NCBI RefSeq assembly: GCF_949987515.2
Contig: NC_082689.1
Coordinates: forward strand, 3,042,001 to 3,106,000
Direction: 5' to 3'
Source: Delphinus delphis
Lineage: Eukaryota > Chordata > Mammalia > Artiodactyla > Delphinidae
DNA: 64,000 nt
Numbering within the stretch: position 1 is the first letter of the stretch; every line of letters begins with the position of its first letter. Position numbers and translations under genes: made by a program. Of the stretch, positions 31,100 to 42,300 are shown one piece after another. The notes beneath the pieces were generated by a model that did no database searches, was not told the origin of the DNA, and saw only the letters and a program-made list of their open reading frames with translations.

Positions 31100-31990
31100 C
31101 TGAGGACTTTGTTCAAGGTTTCTAGCAGGGCTAGTCTGCTGGTATGACTTTCAGCTTTTGTACATATGAGAAAAATCTTTATTTAGCCTTCATCTTTGAT
31201 ATCGTCCCTAGATATAGAATTCTAGCTTGAGTTTTTTCTTTCAATAAAGATTTTTCTCCACTGTTTTCTCGCTCACATTGTTTCCAACAAGAAATGTGCG
31301 ATCACCCTTTATAAATTATGTGTCTTTATTTCTCGACTGCTTTTAATATTTTTGCTCTGTCACTGATTTTAAGCAACTTAGAATGTGATTTGATGTAATT
31401 CTCTTCATGTCATTGTGCTTTGAAGCTGGTATCCGTGAGTTTGTAGTGTTTATCAAGTTGGAAATTTGTCAGTAATTATATCTTCAAATAATTTTCTCTC
31501 TCCCCTGCTCCTTTGGGAAACTCTAATTACAAGTTGATTGGGCTGTATGAAGTTTTCCCACAGCTCACTGAAGTTCTGAGGGTTTTCTTCCCAGATCCCA
31601 CTGTTTTTCCTTTTGTTTTTATAGTTGCTATGTCTTCAAGTTCACGAATCTTTTCTTCATCAGCATGTGATCTGTTGTTAAACCCATCCACCCAGTGTGC
31701 TTTTCACCACACATTTGTGTTTTTCTTCAGGAGGCTTATTTTGTGTCTTATATTTTCCATCTCTTTACTTAACATGAATTATCTTTTCTCTACCTTACGG
31801 CACTGTTTTAATGCTCTGGTCTCTAACATATTTGTCATTTCTGGGTCTGTTCTGACTGATTTTCTTCCCCTCTAGACATGGCTCTTGTTTTCTTGCCTCT
31901 TTGCATACATTGAAAATTTGTATTGATTACTAGGTATTGTCAGTTTTATCAATACCTTCTAGGGTGCTGGGTATATAGTTTAATTTAAAA
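31100..31990 (-). repeat. Old L1 LINE fragment, antisense
   Basis: T-rich antisense L1 ORF2 text: TCTTTATTTAGCCTTCATC, TATAGAATTCTAGCTTGAG, ATTATATCTTCAAATAATTT. The 120-codon plus-strand frame at 31513-31875 is an antisense artefact. Confidence 0.65.
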
Positions 31991-32269
31991 TTTAAATGAG
32001 ATCCTTGTAGGTTTAATGCAGTTGTAAGAATGATACAGAGTCCCTCACCCAGTTTTCCACAATGGTAACACCTCCCCACACTATAGTAACCCACTCTGTA
32101 AGTCTTCGTCTTTGGGTGTATTAGACCATTTACATATAATCATTAAATGGTAATACATCTTAAATCTACCATTTTATGATTTGCTTTCTATCTGTTTCAT
32201 CTGGTTCTCAACTCTGTTTCCTTTTGCTTGCCTTCCTGTGGGTAATTGAACATTTTTTAGTTTTCCATC

Positions 32270-32980
32270 TTAATTTCTCAATAATGTTTAAAAACAGATA
32301 TAATTCACATACCATAAATTTCACTCTTAAAGTGTAAAACTTAGCATTCACAAGGTTATGCAACTACCACCATCTAATCCCACAACATTTTCATCACCCC
32401 AAAAAGAAACACTGTACTCGTTAGCATTCAGTCCCCTCTTCCTCACCACAACCGCTATCAACAAGCCACTTTCTATCTCTATAGACTTGCCTTTTCTGGG
32501 TGCTTCATACAAATGGAATCATACAGCACGTGGCCTTTTGTGTCTAGCTTCTTTCAGTCAGGAAAATGTTCTCAAGGTTTCAGTCCAGGTTGTAGCATGT
32601 ATCAGTAATTCCTTTTTGCTGACGATTACTACTCCTTTGCCTGGCTACACCACATTCCGCTTTTCCATTCATCACTTGATGGGCATTTGGATTGTCTCCA
32701 GTTTTTGACTATTATAAAGGACGCCGCTCTGAGCATTCATGGACAGGTTTTCACGTGGAGATGTATTTTCAGGTCTCTTGCTTATATAATTAGGAGTGGA
32801 ATTGCTGGGTGATATGGTAACTTTATATTTAACCTGAGGATTCCAATTTCTCAGCATCCTCAGCAACATTTGATGCCTGGTTGTTTTGATTTTAATTAAA
32901 AAAACTTTTTTTAAAAATTGTAGCCATCTTTGTGGGTGTGAAGTGATCTTGATTTGCATTTCGCTAATGACTAATCGTGA
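32270..32980 (-). repeat. Old L1 LINE fragment, antisense
   Basis: Antisense L1 3' UTR and ORF2 end: AGATATAATTCACATACCAT, TTCATACAAATGGAATCATA, AGGAGTGGAATTGCTGGG, TGATTTGCATTTCGCTAATG. No intact frame. Confidence 0.85.
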
Positions 32981-35394
32981 TATTGCAATTTACAGTACAT
33001 ATAGTTCACCTTTGTCCCTGTTCCTAGTACACAGAGGAGATTAATCCAGTCCTGTTGCTACATCTTAGCCACAAGCACGAGCCCCCTCTGTCCTGTACTC
33101 CTCTGTCTGCAGACGGCTTTTGTCTCTGTTGTCCTCGTCTGCGTTCTGGGAGAATTAATCAAGTTTGTCTCCATGTCATTGCTCTGTTTTCCCAGGATCG
33201 GTCCTGCCTGTACTGTTGTGCATTTATTATTATGGTTATAGTTTCATTCTCTTGCCATTTCATCTTAGCCTGTAGTCTCCTTATGAATTTTTGATTCCAG
33301 GTCAAAGGTGCCATTTACTGCATTTTCCTAAACATGTGGACTTCTTTTCCCCTGCAAAAGTTTCTTTAAATCCTACACTTCATTCCCAGCGTCATGTTTA
33401 TCCTGAGTCTGCTGGATACCGTTCCTTCTTTTTCTGCAGGATTTTCCGCGGAGCCGTTTACACAAGCTAAGCAAGCAGTTCAGACGTGGCGTCTGTCAGC
33501 TGAAGGGCAGGTGGTCTGCCGGCCCGTGTGGCCCGGGCCTGCCGGCGTGCCCCGTCTCCGGGCAGGGGCCTGTCCTGAGCAGGCCTGCCTCTGGTGGACT
33601 CATGGTCTTAAGCTCCTGCTACATCTACTCAGCGTTAGGTCATCACATCGTAAGAACCTACTCAGTTACTGCCGGATGACTGAGGTGAGGCCGTGGGCTC
33701 CAGATGCTGACCGACGCCCGGGACAGGCAGAAATACATGTGAGCCCGCGTGGACCACTTCCTTGGTGCTTCTGGAAGCCTGGGCGAGATGAGGACACTCC
33801 AGGAACTGCCCATCTGCCTGTGAGACAGGCTCCACGGGGGGCACCACCTGAACTGAATCCTGAAAGGAGCCCCAGGAGGGAAGCTCAGAGTCTGGGGAGA
33901 GTGGGCCTCACCACAAGGTGGGAAAGCACTGCTCTGAGGCCAGGGTCCCTGGCACAGTGGCTGGCAGGGTGGACAGGCCCAGTCACAGTGGGCTCCATGT
34001 GCCAGGCCAGGTGCTTCTTCTGGATACGTGGGAAGACATGGCACGGGACGGGCTGCTGTAGGAAGCCCTCTGGCAGCACGTGAGGCGGCCGCCCCACGTG
34101 TGCTTTGGTCTCGGCCGGCTGTGGCCGTGCCTTCCTCCGCTGCTGCTCTCCTGCAGAGACTGTGGTCCGTGTCACACCCGGTCACTGGCCTGGCGAGACA
34201 CCAGCGACCACACTGGCTCCACAGTCACAGCACTCGCCCGGGACACAGGCTTTCTCTGCTCCGACTCTAACCTGAGGCTGAAACTGCTTCGGAACAGGTT
34301 GCAGCAAGGCTCTCTGTCCCCAGCGCTGCCCCCGGCTGTGGCTCCCAACTCCATCCTGGCTGCGGGAAGGGAGGACGCAGGTGAACAGGGGTACTGAGGG
34401 TGGAACAAATTTTTAAAAAGAGCTGTTTGGTAATGACTGGCTTAAGAGACAAAACAGTCTTTGGCCATCAAGCACCACGCATCTCCTGGGAACGATGCGT
34501 CGTGCGGAAGGTGAGGGCTGACACCGAGGCAGTGAGGATCCAGCACCAAAAAATACAATACAGACGAGTGAGTCCTGCCAGGCGGACAGGAGACCCAACA
34601 GGCCTCACTCGGGTACCAGAGCAGGGGGAGCATCCCTGGATGTGACCTGTGGGGGGCCACGCGAGGTGCCGGCCCACGCGCAGCCAGTGCTAACCCTCTC
34701 TCCGGGCCCCTGGCCCCGGCCCAGCATTTGTCCTGGACTGCAGTGCACGGGGCCTGTGCGTAGTCTCCCCTCCAGCGCCGGGAACTCTTGGGACGTGGAT
34801 TATTTCTTCCAACTGGCCATAAGTTAAAAACCAAACCAAACCAAAAGGAACAGTGAATTTACTGGGAGGGCCCTGGCCCAGTGCATTTGGTAATGAAAGT
34901 GAATGAGACCTAAGATGGATATTTAAAAAGAGATTAGAATTCAGTTTATACAGCTTGACATGAATAAACAGACATTCTTAACAATGCAAGGTCCCCAAAG
35001 GCCTCTATCACGGAGTTTTTTGAAGAATTTTTTCAAACTACAATTCTTTCAATAAATCAATTTTGGTAACCCATGGAACCCCAGGGCATGAGCGGTAACT
35101 TCAGCAGGTGATACGAACCCCTCTGCAATGGCCCCTCCAACCTGCTGGATTCGCTTGAGGCAGGCCATGGGAGCACGGGGAAGAAGGGTGTGACAGGTTT
35201 TCTCATTTTCCGAGTTCTTCTTTGGCAAAGGAAAACATTATTTTACTAAAACTATGTATTAGCATCTTACTAGACACTTTATGAAGAATAATGAACTTGT
35301 AACAAACCTGACTTTCCATTTTTAAGTGGATGGAAGTGAAACAACCCCGGAACAGATGGCAGCACCTGGGAAAGGGTCTCCTTAAAGCTGCCAT
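32980..35394. other. Intergenic between SCLY and UBE2F, unassigned
   Basis: No gene, RNA or repeat I can name. The 229-codon plus frame at 33394-34083 is GC-rich, has no recognisable domain and overlaps an equally long antisense frame, so it is treated as chance. Confidence 0.5.
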
Positions 35395-35410
35395 TGGTGG
35401 TTAACGTCTT

Positions 35411-35617
35411 TTTTATTTATTTATTTATTTATTTATGCCTGTGTTGGCTCTTCATTGCTGTGCGCGGGCGTCTCATTGCGGTGGCTTCTCTTGTTGCGGA
35501 CACGGGCTCTAGGCTTGCGGGCTCTAGAGCGCAGGATCAGGAGTTATGGCGCACGGGCTTAGTTGCTCCACAGCATGTGGGATCGTCCCAGACCAGGGCT
35601 CGAACCTGCATCCCCTG
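35411..35617 (-). repeat. Truncated long-type CHR SINE
   Basis: Reverse copy with an ATTT-repeat tail first, then the body to CTCGAACCTGCATCCCC. Flanks TGGTGGTTAACGTCTT (35395) and TGGTGGCTAACATCTT (about 35618) look like an aged target duplication. Confidence 0.85.
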
Positions 35618-35640
35618 TGGTGGCTAACATCTTGTTGGAC

Positions 35641-35849
35641 TTTTTTTTTTTTTTTTGCGGTACACAGGCCTCTCACCGCTGTGGCCTCTCCTGTTGCAGA
35701 GCACAGGCTCTGGACGCGCAGGCTCAGCGGCCATGGCTCACAGGCCCAGCTGCTCTGCGGCATGTGGGATCTTCCCGGACCGGGGCACGAACCCGTGTCC
35801 CCCGCGTCGGCAGGCGGACTCCCAGCCACTGCGCCACCAGGGAAGCCCC
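35641..35849 (-). repeat. Cetacean CHR-type tRNA SINE
   Basis: Reverse copy directly right of the truncated SINE: T run, TGCGGTACACAGGCC, ending CCACCAGGGAAGCCCC. A tandem pair of two SINE subtypes in the same orientation. Confidence 0.93.
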
Positions 35850-38042
35850 TGGGCTTTTTATATGAAGAGAATTCTGCTTGATCTGATAATCAAATCAGCA
35901 GAAAGTCCAATGGTAACAGGAATTTGGTTTTTTTCACAGCTGTTCTTTAAAGAAAGAAGGGCGGGGCTCACGGAGCAACCCAGGGAACAGTGGGATTTGT
36001 CCCCTGAAGACATGTAACACATTGTGGTGATCACCACTGACTGGGAGCTTGCCCTCCGAGATTACTTTGCTAAAGCTCCAGCATCTGGCAGGACTGCTGA
36101 ATCAGCTTCTGCTGCCCTAAGACAGAGACATGCTGCCTCCGCCCCCAGACGTCCTGAGAGCGGCCTGGCTGTGGCCAAGCCACGGGGAAGGGCGCTGGCG
36201 CCTCCCGAAGTTGTGAAGTCTTCCTAGACGAGTGTGCAAGCCCCGGGTAACGAAGGGCAGAGGAAGACGTGCACAGACACTTTGGAGCACTGAAACCGGC
36301 AAACACAAAGGGACACGTTCCTCTCAAAGACTACATTCAAAATAGTTTAGCTACTGCAAATGGTCTGAATAGGGGAACGTTTTAACATGAAGTTTGTACT
36401 GCAGGCTTCTCCAGCCACGTGCAAGGCCTGACTTATCTGAGGTCGGTCGATCAGACAAGCAGGCCTCTGAGGCTTTCAGTGCTTGGAGGTGAGGGCAGGT
36501 GAAGCAGGGCGTCTTGTGAAGCTACCCATAACCCACGACACACCGCTCCCCGGGGCCAGCGTTCTGCAACAACGCACAGTGGCTGAAAAGAACACACAGG
36601 AGGTGCGAAGACCAGGACTGCAGGGAAAGAGGAGACACAAAGCCGGGAGGTCAGTGCTCAACATCCAGGTTACACTCGGCCCAGCTCCTTAGAAAGGCTG
36701 CAGAGGAGGTAGCCTGAAGGTGGTGTGTTTGAGGGAAGGGGAGAGGCGAGATGTGAGCCTTCTCCTTCTGAGAGGGCTACTCTGGGGAGCTGTTTCCTTC
36801 TAAGTGTTCCTGAAAAACACGCAGCTGACATACCCCATTTTAAAGAGTAGAGTCGTGGGGATCCACCTGACCTTCAGAGTCAGAGCTGTGCCACAGCGTC
36901 TTGCCCCAGGCCTGCCCCACCCCACCCAGCCCCAGGGCTAGTCTGGCTGGCCAGACGCTAGCATCCCACCCCAACCCCCGCAAGTTAGAAATCATCAACT
37001 GTCTCTGGGCTGGTGGGGCACATGGACGGCAGCCAGAAATGTTACTTTGGCCTAAGAGTGGGAAAAAGACCCCAGGAAAGCAAAAGTCCTGGAGGTCAAT
37101 GTCCCGCAGCCACCAAAAGGTGCCACGGGCCCCGCTGGCCAAGCACCCAGCACAGTACCACTGGCCCACGGAGATGGGCCAAGCTGGGTGGGCTCCTTAA
37201 CAAGATGGGAGGGGGCAGGGAGGTAAAACGCCTCTGAGATCGCCACTGGACAGAAAGGGATGATCGTTACGTGGAAATGTCATTTTTGAAGAACTGCTTG
37301 ACCATGTATTTTTCTATACTGTGTGAGGTCAGAATTAACAAGGGATCTTCTCCCTTGTTTTCTATATTGTGTGAGGTCAGAATTAACAAGGGATCCTCTC
37401 CCTTTCAGTCTGGCCCAGAGGGCAAAGTCTTCACCTGCATCACACACGTTTCCATTTCACTACGGGCGCTGCCATCATTTCTTCCACCTCTGTCCGCACC
37501 ACCAGGGGAGGGTGCCGCCGGGAGAGCTGGGGGTTGTGAAATGACTCGGGCTAGAGCTGGCAGAGAGCAGCACGCCCTGGGTCACAGGGGCACCAATCAG
37601 GCGTGTCGATGGCCAGCTGCTACCCTCCTGACCCCCTAGCAGAGGATGGCTCTGAAGCCAGTTAGTGAGTTGAAGTATGTGAACTGGAGCGCCCCTCCCA
37701 GGGTGACTGTGCCTGACAGGCTCTGGGCCACAGAGACGCCACCATGCCCTTAACCAGCCCCATCCTTCCTGCTCTGCACACCCGACGGAGTGGCCCGTCA
37801 GCCAGGGTCACCCTCCGGTCTAATGGGCATGATTGCTGGTTACAAATGGGAAACATGGCCCGAATTCCTCCCCCGCTGATCTCCAGGACAGACTGATCTC
37901 ATAATCTGGGATCACGTCATAAATTAAGAAAAACGAGCCAGACCGGTTAGCTGGTAGACGGGGGAATCCAGAGGCCTAAGGAGGCTGGCTGTCAGGTACA
38001 CTGGAGCGTGTTAGGTGAGCGGCAGACAAAACCATACAGATG
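35850..38042. other. Intergenic, mostly unassigned
   Basis: No gene seen. It contains the 48-bp duplication at 37312-37407. Short open frames here have no recognisable domain. Confidence 0.5.
37312..37407. repeat. 48-bp tandem duplication, two copies
   Basis: Copies at 37312-37359 and 37360-37407 share TTCTATA then GTGTGAGGTCAGAATTAACA and AGGGATC. Only a few bases differ, so the duplication is fairly recent. Confidence 0.92.
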
Positions 38043-39275
38043 TTTATTCTGCATTTGATTCCAAGGGTTCAGATGTCGAACGCTGTAATAAAGCCGCTCT
38101 CCTCTCTCGGTGTTCTGACTCTGAAGTGCACTGACCTGACCCAGGAGTGGCTGAGTGGCGCCACTGATTCCTGGCCCTCCAAGGCCTGGGAGACTCAACC
38201 CTGAGACGGGGCCCAGAATCAGAGAACTCGGAAGGCCACATGGGTGGTCTCAGTGGCATCAGACATTGTTTGGGCCGATTCCTGAGGTATCTCTCCTGTC
38301 CCCAGAACACGAGGGTCTGGCTCTCTTGCGCAGTGGCTCATAGACACATGACGGCAGAAACACCAAGCCCCTGGCGGGGCTGCGCTCCAGCCAGTTTCCT
38401 CTGGGCAGCATGTGAGAAAGGGCTCCCTGCTATTATTATTATTATTTTTTAGTTCATGCAGATCTAGCTTCAAAGGGTCCCTAAACTTCTTTGCCCCATC
38501 TGGACCTGAAAACAGGAGCTGATTTTCACAAGCCAAATTCTCGTTGCATTTGGACAGAACGAATACTGTGTCTTTTATATTTTCTTTGTATTTCTCTTCA
38601 ATAGTTGCTTGACCCAACATCTTTCTGTCTGCTCTATACAATGAAAATACAAACTAAATGAGAATAGAAAAAAATAATTAAAGCATTAAATTGTACAAAT
38701 TACAAATCTGTTCCAAAATATACTTACATTAAATAAAATACGCATTTCAGTAAGAGATCTACAGTGAACGACCATATGCATTCTGGGAAGCTTCACGACA
38801 CCTGGGCAGGGCCAACATTCGTGGAAGGAGCGAAGGGAATTCGCATCCAATCACGGTTTGCAGCGGGTTCTGACCGCCGTCTGCGAGCTACACTGAGCAC
38901 ATCATTAGCATCGCCTGGGCAGGGACTGACTGGGGAAAGGGGAGAAGCAAGCTCTAGCCTCAATGCTGAGTTCATCACAACTTCTCGAGAATCTCATTAA
39001 CAGCCTATACAGTACAGTTTCAAAAAAGTAAACATGTTAAGGTAAGCAGACAACTCTTTAGGACCCGAAGCACATTTTCTGGCTGTATTTATGCGGAACT
39101 CTCTGTCTACAATGGGCGGTCGTGAAGAGGTGCTTCCTCGGGACGGCATGGTCGCGGGACTGGGGCGGCCCAGCAGGACTGAGGGGAGCCAGGGACGGGA
39201 GGAGACTCCCTTCTCGTTTCAGCTGGAGACAAGCTGGTAGCGCACAGTCCACGGCCCCGCAGCCCTCTCCTCCTG
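38043..39275 (-). other. UBE2F: Presumed UBE2F 3' UTR with candidate poly(A) signal
   Basis: Downstream of the UBE2F stop on the minus strand, the first canonical AATAAA I find is at 38048-38043. That would give a 3' UTR of about 1.2 kb. The extent is inferred; no cDNA evidence is available. Confidence 0.3.
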
Positions 39276-39326
39276 TCATCTGGCGTAGCGCTTAATGTAG
39301 TCTTCAACTTTATTCCGGAAGTCCTC
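39276..39326 (-). CDS. UBE2F: UBE2F terminal coding exon, codons 170-185 and stop
   Basis: It encodes [16 protein letters not shown] followed by TGA. Acceptor CCCCACAG|GAG. The C-terminus matches the human protein apart from one Asp-to-Glu change. Confidence 0.97.
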   Translation of the reverse strand, partial: EDFRNKVEDYIKRYAR

Positions 39327-42300
39327 CTGTGGGGCAGAGGGGAGGAAGGGGGGGTGAGTCAGCGCAGGGCGACACTTCAGGGACAAGCTGCGTGCCCCCG
39401 AGCCAAGGGCCCCCGCCAGCTCTCGGGAGGGCGTTAAGGGTCCGGCCTCCAATCCTCCAGTCGCCAAGGTGGCAGGAGACTCAGAGACCCACGGGGCTGA
39501 GTGCCACCTCCCTGTCACTCTGGGTGCCGGGAGGGGACACAAACAAGCTTTGGGCGGACGGGAACCGAAGACCCTGCGTTGTGCGGACGGGGAGAGTGAG
39601 ATCCACCAGTGTGGTCAAGGTCACGATGCGGGTCCGGCCGGGACTCTGGACCACAAATGGGCATGAGCCTTGGCTGCAGCTCTCAGGAAGACCCTTGTGT
39701 CCTGATCTGTCTCCCCAGGACCCTGCTACCTATGGCCCAAGTGCAGCCCGCCATCAGGGTGACCACCCTGCCTGAGACGAGAGGTGGGCTTGCTACAGAG
39801 GGCGCTCCTTGGGCATCAAGCAGAGGCCACCTGGGGGCCTGGGCTGATCCCTCAGGGGTAAAAACGCTGTATGGATGCAGGTATCTCCCAGGCTAGCGCG
39901 AGAGGGAAAGCCACCTCAGATCTGAGCCAACGCCCCAAGTGTGTCCCCAGGTCTTTTCTCTCTAAGGTCAGGAGCAAAATTCCCTGGCCTTACAGGACTG
40001 GGAAGGGCCCCTGGGACTGTCTGAGCCACGAGTGACTTGGAGCCTGTCCACCTCAGAACACCCGTCCGCATTTGGTGGCGGGACGGCCTGTGACCTGAAG
40101 GCGGGCTCTCAACCCTCTCACCCCCACCCACAGCTGCACACAGGGTCCCAGGCTTCAGTCCCATCCAGCAAGAGGCACAGCCCCGGGCCCTGCCTGCTGC
40201 AGGGGCCACCTGGGAGGCACGGGCGGAACGGGCCTGCTCTCCTCGGCCACGCTGCAGTCACTCTTTCAGGGTGGGGCGGGTTCAAGGAAAGGGGAGAAGG
40301 GGACCCCTGTGGTCGCCACCAGGCGGCCCAGGACTGTGCTCAGAGGCTCCCTCACAGCTGTCTGCCCGCAGCCAACACGGGCTGCACAGAAGCCCTGGCT
40401 GTCTTCAGCAAAACTCTCACAAGGTCACCTCCACGGTACCCAGCTGCCGACATACCATCGGCTCCCAGGCAGCCGCGGCCAAAGCTCCCGGGATGTGGAG
40501 TGACGATCCCACAGACACCCAGGACCACAGGTGCCTCAGCTCAGCCTTAATCACCTTTGCTCTCGTCAGTGAGAAGACCACGAACCCTGGGGCCAAACCG
40601 CCTGGGTTCAAATCTTGGGGTCCGCCCCTTCCCGGCAAGTCTTTCACTTCCTGGTGGCCCTGCTCCCTCAGCAGCAAATCAGGGGCAAGAGTCCCTCCCT
40701 CGTGGGTTGTCAGGGAAACAAGTGTGTCTGGGAGCAGGTATGACACTGCCTGGCACCTGGAGGGCCACGCAGGGCTGCTGCTACACCATGTCACCACTGC
40801 CCTCCTGCTGCCCTGCCCCAGTCACACGGGGCCTCTGAAGCATCGCTGAACACCAGGAGCGCAGTCCTGCCTCAGGGCCTTTGCGCTGCCGCTGAGGCCT
40901 CTGGAACGCTCCCGCCTGAGGTCCACTTGGTTCACAACCGGCCTCTACTCACATCTTACCAGAAGGGCTTTCCCTGAGAACCCGACATAAAGCAGCAACA
41001 CCCATATCTGCGAAGCACAATAAAATGAAGTCTGCCTGTAAGCTGCAAGTCTCTTCCTATTTCATACAAAGAGCAGGAAACACCCTTCCGAGAACAATAA
41101 AAAATAAACAATCGTAACATGTTTTTTCTCCTCCTGGCTCTATAAGGGTGTTCCCTCCCGACAAGGTTTAGTCTACAGGGGCTACAACTGTTAGTTAGTG
41201 CTGAGTGGGGACATCCTTGTTGGGCACAATGACAATGACAGGTGGAGTTAGAACTTGAACAGAGCCTCCTGGGGGCCCGCCAGCAAGGCTTGTCAGCACA
41301 GCGGACAAACAAAGGCTCCTCCCCGCCAGGGCCGCCCCGAGGGTGTAGATGGCTGACTGCCAAAGGCCGGTGAGGCGAGACTGAAGACCTCGGCCGCCTC
41401 CCGGCCTGCTCAGCAGGACGTGGCCTCCTCTGCCTGCCCGACCAGAGGCACCCGCCGACCCTCCGGGGCCACCGCCTGGCTCTCTGCTCCCCGCGTGCCG
41501 GGACACGTGCCGGGGGCCCTCCTGCCTGCCCTTCGGGGCCCTGCTAAGGCCGGCTGTGGTAAACACCACACGTGGCACATTTAAAACGCCCGTGCGCTTT
41601 GGCACACGGTAGGTCTTACATGTACAGAAGCAGCTGACCTCAACATTAAGCACGGTATTTAGAACCAGCTTGATGGCCTTTAGAACGTCCTACGTTCAGA
41701 GCCACGTCAGCCGATCCAACAGTGTTAGGTGGCTGACTCCTGGGCAGGGCAAGGATTCACAGGGAATGTGGCTCAGAAAACGAAACGTGAGGTCCTGTGA
41801 CTAAACGGAGTCAGCGCCGCAGAGCTGTCTGCTTAGGCCCGACCAGCTCCGAACAACCTCCAGCAGCCTCACCTCGGCCACACTCGGCCGCCTCCCGGAC
41901 CCTGTGCCTTGTGCCCGCACACTGTAAGGATGTGTGTACGAAGGGCATTTACTGCAGCGCCGTCTGTAGCTGGAAAATAATCCCGTGGAAAAACCTGAGT
42001 GCCCAGCCATAAGAGAATGGTTGAGAAAAGTACGGTAGAGCCACACCACGGGATATTATTCGACAGCTCCTAAAATGAACGAGTGAGAGTTTATGCACTG
42101 ACTTGGAGGGAAAAAGCGAAAATACACGAACAACGACAACAAAACAAACACGACCCCATCGCTGTGGGCTCGCGTGCGCCTGCACTCTGGGAAGGTGTGG
42201 AGGGCGGTCAGCCCGCTGGGTGGCGGCAGAGGTGGCGGGGGTGGGGGGGTGGGGGGCGGTAACACCCTTGGTTCGGTCTCCCTTCTGTGCTCCTACGCCA

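Noticed and set aside
33394..34083. 229-codon plus-strand frame in the intergenic region
   Set aside because: No recognisable domain; a long antisense frame overlaps it, as expected in GC-rich DNA.
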